DNA from: Planctomycetota bacterium
GTDB taxonomy: Bacteria; Planctomycetota; Phycisphaerae; WQYP01
Length of the DNA: 64,000 bases
NCBI GenBank assembly: GCA_021819825.1
Contig: JAKAEZ010000014.1
Span: 1-64,000 of the forward strand
Reading direction: 5' to 3'
In this document: one piece after another, positions 19,661 to 28,221 of the stretch
Layout of the letters: each line of letters begins with the position of its first letter
Numbering within the stretch: position 1 is the stretch's first letter
Notes under the pieces: model-generated
What the model was told of the DNA's origin: nothing
The model's input: only the letters and a program-made list of their open reading frames with translations
Database searches by the model: none
Translations under genes and position numbers: made by a program

Positions 19661-19930
19661 TCTGGTGTTCCTCTACCGTTTATTTTGCGTGGCGTCCGTC
19701 GCCGTGGGAGCGGCCAACTCCAGCCGCTTTTGAATCGCATTATTTTACCATAAAATGCTCCCTCATGGCCACTGCCCGTACAGATGCGCAATAGTCATCA
19801 ATTTCAGCCTTGGGATCGCCGGCACTTCCCTTTTTACGCGCCTGACGTTGACAATCATTTAATTTCCGTCAACATGACGGCTGCCTGAATTCGGAAGTAT
19901 TACCTGGCACCTGCGTCGGCGAGGGATGAA

Positions 19931-22582
19931 TTGGAAGCTATCGCAATAGATCATCCGCATCCGAGAAAGTGGTTGTATACCGATCCCATGGTTATTGTGG
20001 CGGTGCTGTTTATCATTGGAATTATTCTCGGGCGATACACCCGTTTGCCAATGATCGCGCTATGGATAGCCGCCGCCGCGTTTTTTACCGCGGCACTGGC
20101 GCTGCTGCTTGGAGCGGCATTGGCCACGGATGATCGCCCGCGTCCACACACGTCAATACCCGGCGGAAAAGATGCGTCGCTACCATCAAGGCGCATTTGC
20201 CCCAAATTGCTTATCAATTATCCGCAACTGGCACGCTACACGGCGTGGGCATTGATGGCCTTAACTCTTGTGGCCGTTGGAATGGCTCGTTGGCAGATAA
20301 ATCAACGTCGGCTGTCCGTCACCAACATAGCCCGAGCCGCACCTGCGAAAGGGCGCAGATTTATTACCGCCCGCATGCTTATTATTTCCGAGCCGCAGTT
20401 TCATCCGGCCCCGCCACGCGGCATTCTGTTTTCCGCGGTGGGGCCGTCAACGACCTTTTTCGCCCGCGTAAATGCCACGCGCGTCAGGCGTCGCTGGATA
20501 CCGGCTACGGGAAACGTGGTTGTGCGGGTGCCGGGGTATTTGCCGGCCCTGCGCAATAATCAGTACGTCGCGTTAACCGGATGGCTGACTCGACCGCCAC
20601 CGTCGGAAAATCCCGGCGGTTTTGATTATCGTCAATACCTCACGGCGTTTCGGGTCTTTGCTGAACTCTCGGCGTCGCAAGCCGAACAAATTCATGTCCT
20701 TTCCACCAAACAAACGCTCTTTCCTCTAAGCGGTTGGTTGGACGCCTGGAGATCGCACCTGCGTCAAAGGCTCATTGCGGATCATCCGAAAAATCAACGT
20801 ACCGACGGCTATGCGTTAATCGCCCTGTTGTTAGGCTACCGTGATCCCGCTATCCGTCCGCTGGCCAGAGCCTTCTCCAGAGCTGGTGCTGCCCATCTGC
20901 TGGCGCTGTCCGGCATGCACGTTGTCATTATTGCCGCCGCTATTTGGCTGCTGTTAAAGTTCTTCATTCACCGCCCAAGGCGTCGCGCCCTGGCTACTGT
21001 TATTCTTGTATTTATTTATATGCTTATGACGCCTTGCGGGCCGCCCGTCGTCCGGGCCGCCGTCGGAACCGGTCTGGTGCTGATCTCGTGGATGTTGGGG
21101 CGGCCGGTTCGGGTGCTGAATATTCTGGCGACCACCGCGCTGGTTGTCACGCTCTGGCGGCCCGCGGAATTATTTCAGCCGCCGTTCCAACTTAGTTTCA
21201 TCGTCACGCTCGGACTTATTCTCCTGGCGCACCGTGTGCATCTGGTGCTTTTTCACTCCTGGCTTACACGGCAGGGTGATATCGCTCGAGCCATCGGCAG
21301 TCGCTGGGCTTTGTTCAAAGTCAGTGCACTGGCCTGGTTGGCGGCCATCACCACCGCCAATATGGTCGGGTCTTTTGTGGCCCTGCCGCTGGTGGCGTAT
21401 CACTACAATCAGCTTAATCCGCTGGCGATCATCAACGGCCTGATCCTGCTTCCACTGGTGGCGGCGGCACTGATCGCCGGCCTCATTGAAATGGCCGCGG
21501 GTTTCGGTTCTTTAACTCTTGGCCATGCCGCCGCCATGGTTGCCGCCCCGATTGCCCATGCGCTGGCTTGGACGGTCACGCACCTGGCGGCCCTGCCGGG
21601 CAGCGAAATTATCGTGCGATCTCCACCGATGATATTGGTTCTTCTATTCTTCCTAATTCTCCTCGCCTGGATGTTCCGCCGAAATGTACGGCTTTCGCGT
21701 TGGGTTATCGCCGGGGCATTTGCATGTTGGGCGGCGGGCTGCGGCATCTGGTATACGGCTGCCGACTCGAACAAGAATGCACATATATGGGTGCTTAATG
21801 TCGGCAGCGGCGATTGTGTGGTTATCCACGCGCAGCGCACGGTGTTATTGGATGCCGGCTCTTTGGGTTCCGCCACACGGATGGCTGAAACCGTGGATAG
21901 CGCGCTAAGACAACTGGGGTGGTGGCATATTCATAGCGCGATTATCACCCAGATTGATTCAGCACACGCTGCCGCCATTCCCAATATTGCGCAGCGTCAC
22001 GGCGGTTTGACCGGCTGGTGCGATGCCTGGGACATCCACCATCGACTGACGGCATCGGCGAAATTTTTAAAAGCGGCCGCTACCGCGGGATTCATACCTC
22101 AGGCCGCGCAATCAGGGCAGGCCCTGGACGTTGGCCTGCATTATCACCTCTCGGTGCTATGGCCCAAATCGGGAAGCAAAATAGCGCGAAAATTTCGCGG
22201 TTTGATTCTGCTTCTGCACCGCCGAACCCAACGGGTGATGTTCATCGGACGCACCGAGGCTGTCGCCGGGGTCCTGCGGAAAATTCATATCGCCGCGCCG
22301 CTGACCGGTGTCGTGCTGCTGGGATCAGGCGCGATCCATCCGCCGCTGGTGCATTGGCTGGTCAAGGAACATCCGCAGTGGGTTATTGCCACCGGCGAGG
22401 CTCGCGCGGCCAGCCGATCAGATAAAACCATGTTGGCACCTGCGGCCATACATTTTTTTCAAACGCGTGCGTCGGGAGCTATACATATTGTTTTGCGCCA
22501 CGGCGCGTCACTGATTCGCAGTCAATCGCCGCCGGGGGCACCTGTCGCGGTTATTGGCACGCACGCCGCCGACCCGCGATAA
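19931..22582 (+). CDS. comEC: ComEC/Rec2 DNA-uptake channel
   Basis: The 883-residue membrane protein has two N-terminal TM helices, an OB-like periplasmic part, the Competence block HLLALSGMHVVIIAAA (about residues 323-338), many helices to ~620, and a C-terminal metallo-beta-lactamase-like domain starting at VLNVGSGDC. Family role: it carries single-stranded DNA across the inner membrane during transformation. The lactamase-like domain looks degenerate: the usual SHxDxDHxGG metal motif reads TQIDSAHAAAI. Start TTG 19931 has GAGGG five bases before it; ATG 19988 is the alternative. With the pilus-like cluster at 58-64 kb this suggests possible natural competence (inference). Confidence 0.9.
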   Translation: MEAIAIDHPHPRKWLYTDPMVIVAVLFIIGIILGRYTRLPMIALWIAAAAFFTAALALLLGAALATDDRPRPHTSIPGGKDASLPSRRICPKLLINYPQLARYTAWALMALTLVAVGMARWQINQRRLSVTNIARAAPAKGRRFITARMLIISEPQFHPAPPRGILFSAVGPSTTFFARVNATRVRRRWIPATGNVVVRVPGYLPALRNNQYVALTGWLTRPPPSENPGGFDYRQYLTAFRVFAELSASQAEQIHVLSTKQTLFPLSGWLDAWRSHLRQRLIADHPKNQRTDGYALIALLLGYRDPAIRPLARAFSRAGAAHLLALSGMHVVIIAAAIWLLLKFFIHRPRRRALATVILVFIYMLMTPCGPPVVRAAVGTGLVLISWMLGRPVRVLNILATTALVVTLWRPAELFQPPFQLSFIVTLGLILLAHRVHLVLFHSWLTRQGDIARAIGSRWALFKVSALAWLAAITTANMVGSFVALPLVAYHYNQLNPLAIINGLILLPLVAAALIAGLIEMAAGFGSLTLGHAAAMVAAPIAHALAWTVTHLAALPGSEIIVRSPPMILVLLFFLILLAWMFRRNVRLSRWVIAGAFACWAAGCGIWYTAADSNKNAHIWVLNVGSGDCVVIHAQRTVLLDAGSLGSATRMAETVDSALRQLGWWHIHSAIITQIDSAHAAAIPNIAQRHGGLTGWCDAWDIHHRLTASAKFLKAAATAGFIPQAAQSGQALDVGLHYHLSVLWPKSGSKIARKFRGLILLLHRRTQRVMFIGRTEAVAGVLRKIHIAAPLTGVVLLGSGAIHPPLVHWLVKEHPQWVIATGEARAASRSDKTMLAPAAIHFFQTRASGAIHIVLRHGASLIRSQSPPGAPVAVIGTHAADPR

Positions 22583-22715
22583 CAAGCATGAGCAGCCAAA
22601 GGTGGAGTAAGCTGATTGTTCGCTGCTGCTGTGACTTGCGCTAACAGACTCGAAAAAGCCGGAGAATAACGTATCATACCGCTGTCGATTGCGACTTGTT
22701 TTGGAGTGTTGTTGC

Positions 22716-23240
22716 ATGCTGGAATTGCATAAGCTCATACGCGACGTGCCGGATTTTCCCAAGCCGGGAATCAATTTCAAGGATATTACGCCTTTGTTAC
22801 GCGACCCGGCCGGCCTGGCGCTATCCGTCGAGTTGCTGGCGAATCCATTTCGGGGCAAGGGTGTCGAACTGATCATCGGTGCCGAATCACGTGGATTTAT
22901 TTTTGGCACTGCTCTGGCGCAGGCCTTATCCTGCGGTTTTGTGCCCATTCGCAAACCGAAAAAACTGCCTGCCCGGAAAACTTCTCTTACTTATGATCTT
23001 GAATATGGCCAAGATACACTGGAGATTCATTTTGATGCCATCCAACGCGGCCAGAAGTGTTTGCTTGTGGATGACCTATTAGCCACCGGCGGCACCATGG
23101 ATGCCTGTTGCCAACTTGTGGAGAGTCTTGGCGGCAATATCGTCGGCATCGCAGTACTGATTGAATTAAGCTTCCTTAATGGCCGGAAGAAATTTCAAAA
23201 ATATGATCTCCACAGCGTAATAAATTACATTGGGGAATAA
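22716..23240 (+). CDS. apt: Adenine phosphoribosyltransferase
   Basis: The 174-residue APRT joins adenine and PRPP to AMP in purine salvage. Signatures: the N-terminal IRDVPDFPKPGINFKDITPL, then IIGAESRGFIFG, and the PRPP-binding loop CLLVDDLLATGGTMDAC (about residues 118-134). GGAG nine bases before ATG 22716 sets the start; the nine codons upstream in frame give an unlikely Cys-rich leader. Cytoplasmic, single gene. Between apt and the next gene (23241-23478) only a small hairpin CTGGAG/CTCCAG near 23390-23410 was noticed. Confidence 0.95.
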   Translation: MLELHKLIRDVPDFPKPGINFKDITPLLRDPAGLALSVELLANPFRGKGVELIIGAESRGFIFGTALAQALSCGFVPIRKPKKLPARKTSLTYDLEYGQDTLEIHFDAIQRGQKCLLVDDLLATGGTMDACCQLVESLGGNIVGIAVLIELSFLNGRKKFQKYDLHSVINYIGE

Positions 23241-23478
23241 TGTTCCCGGCGTGATGGAAATTCATCTTTTTACGTTCGACAAATACATTCGTATATGCGT
23301 TGAATTATTGTGCCCCAGCCTCATCGAGATCATTTCTTCTCCGCATCCCCGTCGAAGTGCAAATTCTCTGCAATCCCCGGTCTACTGGAGCGTTGAACCC
23401 TCCAGAGGGTTAAGGTCGGCATCTGTCTCACCGGCGCGTGGCATTTGCCAGAAAATGTGTTCCTAGGAGGACTTTGTT

Positions 23479-24255
23479 ATGCGGAATCACTTTTTGCGCT
23501 GTTCCGTTCTTGTCGCTTTGTTGACTGGTGCCCCCATTGTTGTTGGCGACGGTGTATCCGCGAACAGCACCGCGACTGGTCCGGCGTCGGCACCGGCGGC
23601 AGGCTACACGGACGCACGCTACGCCACCCCAACCGCCGTTATTAAAACCTTGGCCTTGGCCATTGAATCCGGAAATGGCAAAACTATCCGCCAGTGCTTG
23701 GCCATTCAAGGCCGTGCCGGGCGTGCGGCGGTGGCGGCTTTCGCAAATATCTCATCCGCCAGTGAACGGTTTACAAAAAGCGCTGTTGCCAAACTGGGAA
23801 CTCCGCCTTCCGGCATGGCTCATGCCTTTGGTTCTATTAAAGCGGGTATGGATCGGCTTTTGGCGCTTTTGCCCAAGGCCGTTGTAACGATTCATGGTAC
23901 GGTAGCTCAAGTCACATTTCCCGCCAGTGCCACGGGGCCTGGTCAGACCATTTTTGTGCGACAATCGTCCCATGGATGGCACGTAGATGGTGCGCGACTC
24001 CTGCATTTAAACCAGCATGGAATGGCAGGCAACGCTGTCCGGCGTCGTGCCGCCCAACTTAATTCCCTGGCCGCGGCATTAAATCAAACCACGGATGATG
24101 TTAATGCTGGAAAAATAAAAACATGGATGAGCCTGGAAAAGGATATGGAACTACATATCCTTGAAGCTCAAGCTGCGATGGAATCCCGCCGCCAAGCCCA
24201 ATCCGCACCGCCGGTCATGGCGGCATCGCCGCCACCGCCGCCACCGGCCAAATAA
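23479..24255 (+). CDS. Exported protein of unknown function
   Basis: The 258-residue protein has a cleavable-looking signal peptide (RNHFLRCSVLVALLTGAPIV), then an Ala/Thr/Pro linker and a globular part from about residue 50 (TPTAVIKTLALAIESGN). A helical stretch QLNSLAAALNQTTDDVNAGK follows, and the tail ends in eight prolines. AGGAGG stands 7 bases before ATG 23479, so expression looks real. I do not recognise the family. The TPTAVIKTLALAIESGNGKT region resembles the small alpha/beta DUF4878/SnoaL-like folds only in style. It has no operon partner and is convergent with the dnaJ group. Confidence 0.7.
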   Translation: MRNHFLRCSVLVALLTGAPIVVGDGVSANSTATGPASAPAAGYTDARYATPTAVIKTLALAIESGNGKTIRQCLAIQGRAGRAAVAAFANISSASERFTKSAVAKLGTPPSGMAHAFGSIKAGMDRLLALLPKAVVTIHGTVAQVTFPASATGPGQTIFVRQSSHGWHVDGARLLHLNQHGMAGNAVRRRAAQLNSLAAALNQTTDDVNAGKIKTWMSLEKDMELHILEAQAAMESRRQAQSAPPVMAASPPPPPPAK

Positions 24256-24296
24256 TGCCGCCTGGGGCCTGAATTTTCGTCTTCGCAGCCATGGCT

Positions 24297-24641
24297 TTAG
24301 CCCGGGGAATCTTCGTGCGCTTCGGTATCGGAATCGGTTTTTAGCCTTTGACCCGCAATCTTCCAAGCATCAACATGCGCTGTTTTTTCATGGCCCTTGC
24401 CCCGCTTTGCCAGCATAATTCTTCGTATCGCAACCAGCAGACTGACCATAAAAATAAAAAACAGGATCAGAAAAATGCTAAGAATCAGAAGTTGCGCCAA
24501 GCCTGATACCGTGTGGGCGGATTTTATTATCGGCGATATCGGCTTCGCTGGTCGAGTTGCCACGCTCCCTGCGGCCAGCGCCACCGGAAGTATTCCCCCC
24601 CAAAGACTGCCGCACCCATGCCAATACGCTTTGCATTTCAC
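24297..24641 (-). CDS. Small membrane protein downstream of dnaJ-like gene
   Basis: GTG 24641 is preceded by AGGAAGGGA seven bases upstream, a strong site. The 114 residues include a hydrophobic N-terminal stretch (GGILPVALAAGSVATRP) that may be a signal peptide. A clear TM helix of about 25 residues follows (LLILSIFLILFFIFMVSLLV), then a basic, charged tail (RRIMLAKRGKGHEKTAHVD). It lies 100 bp downstream of the dnaJ-like gene on the same strand and may be co-transcribed. I do not recognise it. The strand is supported by the site and the TM segment; the overlapping frames on both strands lack these. Confidence 0.55.
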   Translation of the reverse strand: MKCKAYWHGCGSLWGGILPVALAAGSVATRPAKPISPIIKSAHTVSGLAQLLILSIFLILFFIFMVSLLVAIRRIMLAKRGKGHEKTAHVDAWKIAGQRLKTDSDTEAHEDSPG

Positions 24642-24741
24642 GGATATATCCCTTCCTTAACGACCCCGCCACATTCCCGTTTTCCGGGCCACATGACTTG
24701 ATCAGCTTGGCTTTTCCAACCCGCTTAGCCAGGCACCCCAT

Positions 24742-25767
24742 TTAATGTGTGCCGGGGAATTTCCAGGGCACCGTGTGTCGCGCATCAAAATGATGAGCTT
24801 GGTCCATGGCGGCTAACGCCGCCTTTTCCGACTCCGTCAGGGAATCAGGAAGCACAACAAGAACGCGGCATAACTGATCGCCGCGGCTCCCATCGCGCCC
24901 GGCGATTCCCCGTTCCTTAATCCGCAATTTTTTACCCGAGTTAATCCCCGGTGGAACCCGCAATTCCACCGGACCATCCAGCGTGGGCACACGCACGGTG
25001 GTGCCGGCTGCGGCCTCCGAAGCACTTAGCGGCAATTCCAGTAAAACATCCTGGCCCGAACGCGTGAAGTAGGGGTGTGCGGCAACATGCGTAATAATGA
25101 CCAGATCTCCGCGGCTGCTGCCCATCATGGAGGGTTGTCCTTTTCCGCGCACGCGAACCTTGGACCCTTCATCCACGCCGGGAGGAATTTTTATGCTGAT
25201 CGTCTCAGAAAAAGCTTTATTAGCCGCGTCAAAACGCAAATCTAAGGTTGTCCCGCGCGCCGCTTGTTCAAAACTTAACGTCACCTGATGTACAATATCC
25301 GTGCCGGCGGCTTCCGGCATATCACTGGTTTCCGCGGCAAAAGGTGAAGCCGCGGCATTGCGCCGACTCTTTCTGCGCCGCGATCCCCCCATGGATGCAA
25401 AAAGATCCTCAATATCCACATCGCCGAAATCTACCGTCGCGCCTCCCGGCGTGCGGCGCGAATAGCGGAATCCGGAGCCTTCCCGCGGCGAACCTGCCGC
25501 GGCTGCGGCTGCGGCTGCTTCGGCGGCGGCGGCACTGCTTACGCCGGCATGGCCGAACTGATCATACGCCTGACGTTTTTTACTGTCGCTTAAAATATCG
25601 TAGGCTTCCTGCACCTCTTTAAATTTAGATTCCGCCGATTTATCGCTTCTGTTGACATCCGGATGAAATTTACGCGCCAGCTTGCGGTATGCGGATTTAA
25701 TCTGATCCGCCGCCGCGGATTTGCTCACGCCCAGTATTTCGTAGAAATCTCTTTTTTTGTCAGCCAT
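24742..25767 (-). CDS. DnaJ/CbpA-type co-chaperone (type II J protein)
   Basis: The 341-residue protein has an N-terminal J domain with RKLARKFHPDVNRSD (HPD about residues 36-38), an Ala-rich and Gly/Ser linker (about 75-150), and two C-terminal beta domains: VTLSFEQAARGTTLDL, then KIPPGVDEGSKVRVRGKG and VPTLDGPVELRVPPG. There is no CxxCxGxG zinc domain, so it is type II (CbpA-like), which stimulates Hsp70 ATPase and delivers substrates. It lies upstream of a small membrane protein gene on the same strand. dnaK and grpE are absent from the window. The linker contains a run of eight or more alanines. Confidence 0.9.
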   Translation of the reverse strand: MADKKRDFYEILGVSKSAAADQIKSAYRKLARKFHPDVNRSDKSAESKFKEVQEAYDILSDSKKRQAYDQFGHAGVSSAAAAEAAAAAAAAGSPREGSGFRYSRRTPGGATVDFGDVDIEDLFASMGGSRRRKSRRNAAASPFAAETSDMPEAAGTDIVHQVTLSFEQAARGTTLDLRFDAANKAFSETISIKIPPGVDEGSKVRVRGKGQPSMMGSSRGDLVIITHVAAHPYFTRSGQDVLLELPLSASEAAAGTTVRVPTLDGPVELRVPPGINSGKKLRIKERGIAGRDGSRGDQLCRVLVVLPDSLTESEKAALAAMDQAHHFDARHTVPWKFPGTH

Positions 25768-25954
25768 AATTCAACACCTGTCTTCACATTTCATTAATTA
25801 TAACTAATCCGTCAGGACTATCGACTCTCAACTGCCCCGCGATATAGTACCCGCGCTAAACTCGATAAAAAGCGTGCAGGGCACTTGCAAAGAACATTGC
25901 GGCGTATATCCTGCCATTTTGTAATTGTCCGGTGCTCTATGCAGAGGTTAAGCG

Positions 25955-27328
25955 ATGAGTGATCTGATTATCAGTGTGTCGGGGGTACGGGGAATTATCG
26001 GGGATTCCCTGACACCCTGTGTGGCTATGGAATTAGGTCAGGCGTTCGGCGAATTGTTAAAGCAGACGGCCCTGGATGACCAGACCGTTACGCCGGTAAA
26101 AGTGGCCATCGGTCGTGATTCACGTATTTCCGGTCCTATGATTCAAGCCGCTTTTTCCGCGGGTCTTATGTCAGTGGGGGTGCATGCCGTGGATATGGGA
26201 ATCACGACAACACCCAGTGCGGCCCTGATGGGGCGATTCCTGAAAGCCGATGCGGCGGTGGTCATTACCGCATCCCATAATCCGCCGGAATATAACGGTA
26301 TAAAATTTATTTCCCATGACGGAATCGCCTATTCGGGCGATATTATTTATCAGCTTCGCAAGATGTATGAATCGCGGTCATGGAAGCTGGAATCCATTGA
26401 TCATATCGGATCACTGACCAGCGACAGCCGATCCCATGCCAATCATGTTCAGGCCATCCTCCAACTCGTGGACGCCAAGGGCATAAGTACCCAGCGGTAC
26501 CGCGTGGTGCTCGACAGTATTAATGGTGCCGGCTGCGCGCCATCGCCCATGCTGCTAGGCAAGCTCGGCGTGGAGCTGGCGCATGTGAATAATCAGGCGA
26601 CGGGCCGCTTTGCCCATCCGCCGGAACCGACTCGGGAAAACCTCACGGACTTGTGCCATCAGGTGACGCGCCATCGCGCCGCGGTTGGCTTCGCCCAGGA
26701 CCCTGATGCCGACCGCCTCGCGGTGGTGGATGAGCGCGGCGTGTACATCGGTGAGGAGTATACGCTGGCTCTGGCGGCCTTAAGCCGGGTAATGGTCAAG
26801 CCCGGGGTGATTGTCTGCAATCTTTCCACCAGCCGAATGGTCGACGATATCGCGGCTAAATTTCATTCCACCGTCATTCGCACGCCAGTGGGGGAGGCCA
26901 ATGTGGCTGCCGCCATGATGGAACATCAGGCTGTGATCGGCGGGGAGGGCAACGGCGGTGTTATTGATCCACGTATCGGGCTGATTCGTGATTCGTTGAT
27001 CGGTATGACGCTTATTCTCGAACTTATGAACCGCACCGGGAAAACGCTCTCCCAACTCGTCAATGCTATTCCCCGGTACGCCATGATTAAAACCAAATTT
27101 TCCGCCACGCGGGCTGATGCCGATGAATTGGTGGAAAAAGTGAAATTGGAATTCGCCGATAAAAAACTGGATTTACAGGATGGCGTTCGTATCGACTGGC
27201 CGGAAGGCTGGGTGCATGTGCGCCCCAGTAACACCGAACCCATCGCCCGGGTAATCGCCGAAGCCGCGGATGAAAAAACCGCCCAGGAACTCATCGACCG
27301 GGTACAGCGCATCAGCGGCACCCGGTGA
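25955..27328 (+). CDS. glmM: Phosphoglucosamine mutase / phosphohexomutase
   Basis: The 457-residue alpha-D-phosphohexomutase has the N-terminal SVSGVRGIIGDSLTP, the phosphoserine loop VITASHNPPEYNGIKF (Ser107), the metal loop DPDADRLAVVD (about residues 248-258), the sugar-binding GEGNGGVI, and the phosphate-binding RPSNTEP at the end. The SVSGVRG start is like the archaeal/deep-branching GlmM group and not the DGIRG form of E. coli. It converts glucosamine-6-P to glucosamine-1-P for UDP-GlcNAc; phosphomannomutase or phosphoglucomutase activity cannot be excluded. A hairpin GACGGCA/TGCCGTC overlaps its stop (27327-27346), but T-run placement is poor. Single gene. Confidence 0.85.
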   Translation: MSDLIISVSGVRGIIGDSLTPCVAMELGQAFGELLKQTALDDQTVTPVKVAIGRDSRISGPMIQAAFSAGLMSVGVHAVDMGITTTPSAALMGRFLKADAAVVITASHNPPEYNGIKFISHDGIAYSGDIIYQLRKMYESRSWKLESIDHIGSLTSDSRSHANHVQAILQLVDAKGISTQRYRVVLDSINGAGCAPSPMLLGKLGVELAHVNNQATGRFAHPPEPTRENLTDLCHQVTRHRAAVGFAQDPDADRLAVVDERGVYIGEEYTLALAALSRVMVKPGVIVCNLSTSRMVDDIAAKFHSTVIRTPVGEANVAAAMMEHQAVIGGEGNGGVIDPRIGLIRDSLIGMTLILELMNRTGKTLSQLVNAIPRYAMIKTKFSATRADADELVEKVKLEFADKKLDLQDGVRIDWPEGWVHVRPSNTEPIARVIAEAADEKTAQELIDRVQRISGTR

Positions 27329-27528
27329 CGGCAACACGGTGCCGTCCGGACCGTGCCCAGTATTTTTCCATAAAAGCCCATGTTTCCGGACGCTTGGATT
27401 TATTCAGGTCGGTAAAAAAATATTAAAGTTTTTTTCTTCCCTTCGTTGAAGTGATGTGCTACGATCAATTTATAGCCCGGTGGCCATTGTTAATCGGGCC
27501 GGAGGAATAGTGAGACGAGGAGAGATTT

Positions 27529-28044
27529 ATGGTAAAACGCATGGGCATTCATCGATCTGAACTGCCGGTCATTCTGGCTGCCTTGATTATTATCATCGGT
27601 GTCATATCCTGGAGCCACACCGAGCAAAAGCGCACCGATGCGATGACCAATACCCGCATTACGCTGGCGTCGCTGCAAGTGGCATTTCAACAATATCAGG
27701 AATTTGGCGGCCCCATGCCCAAGTTGCGGCCGGGGCACCCCAGCGTTTACAGTTTTCTTGCGGCCTATCAGCGGTTTTATGCCACTCGCAATGCACAGGG
27801 GCACTGGAATAACAGTCCGCATTTACTGATTTATCTGCGGCCAAAACTTACGACCATGGGCTGGATTCCCATGCCTGGAGGTGGAAAAATGCGGGGGATC
27901 GTTTGCGTACGCGACGGATTCGGCCATGTGATACATTTTCTTAATAACCCGGCTAAAAATCTGCACGCCCCCTGCTTTGCCGTTGAACTGCCAATGCAGT
28001 CCGGGCAGCGTAAATGGATTTATAGTTCCGATGAAGTGCGATAA
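27529..28044 (+). CDS. Membrane-anchored pseudopilin-like protein of unknown function
   Basis: The 171-residue protein has one N-terminal TM helix (LPVILAALIIIIGVISW, about residues 12-28) and a long amphipathic continuation TRITLASLQVAFQQYQEFGG. That pattern is like the alpha-1 helix of GspG-type pseudopilins, in which a short ordered list of residues precedes a Pro. The classical GFTLIE prepilin cleavage site is missing, so it is not processed in the usual way. The remainder (GIVCVRDGFGHVIHFLNNP) is a small beta-rich domain. GAGGAGAG stands close to ATG 27529. It is convergent with the fab operon and has no partner in its own direction. Confidence 0.6.
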   Translation: MVKRMGIHRSELPVILAALIIIIGVISWSHTEQKRTDAMTNTRITLASLQVAFQQYQEFGGPMPKLRPGHPSVYSFLAAYQRFYATRNAQGHWNNSPHLLIYLRPKLTTMGWIPMPGGGKMRGIVCVRDGFGHVIHFLNNPAKNLHAPCFAVELPMQSGQRKWIYSSDEVR

Positions 28045-28056
28045 AAGCCCGCACAT

Positions 28057-28218
28057 CTAATAAAACATCAAAGCGTAGGCAAGTGCGAACAATGTTATCA
28101 CGAACAGTGCCTGGCCACAGCCGCCGGACTGGACCAGATAGGTGCCCATGTATTCCCAAGCGGCAGTTCTCGGATGCTTTTGTTCGCGGTGAGTTCGCCA
28201 CGCAATGGTCAAAGCCAA
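28057..28218 (-). CDS. Candidate small membrane protein behind fabF (53 aa)
   Basis: The minus-strand frame starts with TTG three bases after the fabF stop and ends at TAG 28057. It encodes 53 residues: a basic N-terminus (WRTHREQKHPRTAAWEY) and a C-terminal TM helix, GQALFVITLFALAYALMFY, ending exactly at the stop. Tail-anchored composition and tight spacing to fabF suggest a real coupled gene, but no clear ribosome binding site precedes the TTG, and ATG near 28149 would give a shorter form. I do not recognise it. It fills the gap between fabF and the convergent gene. Confidence 0.42.
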   Translation of the reverse strand: MALTIAWRTHREQKHPRTAAWEYMGTYLVQSGGCGQALFVITLFALAYALMFY

Positions 28219-28221
28219 AGA

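Noticed and set aside
19848-19876. TTGACA at 19848 as a comEC promoter
   Set aside because: With a 17-base spacer the -10 would be AACATG, too weak. The site is noted only as an inverted repeat.
27327-27346. Hairpin over the glmM stop as an intrinsic terminator
   Set aside because: The T-run begins about 20 bases after the stem, too far for a standard terminator.
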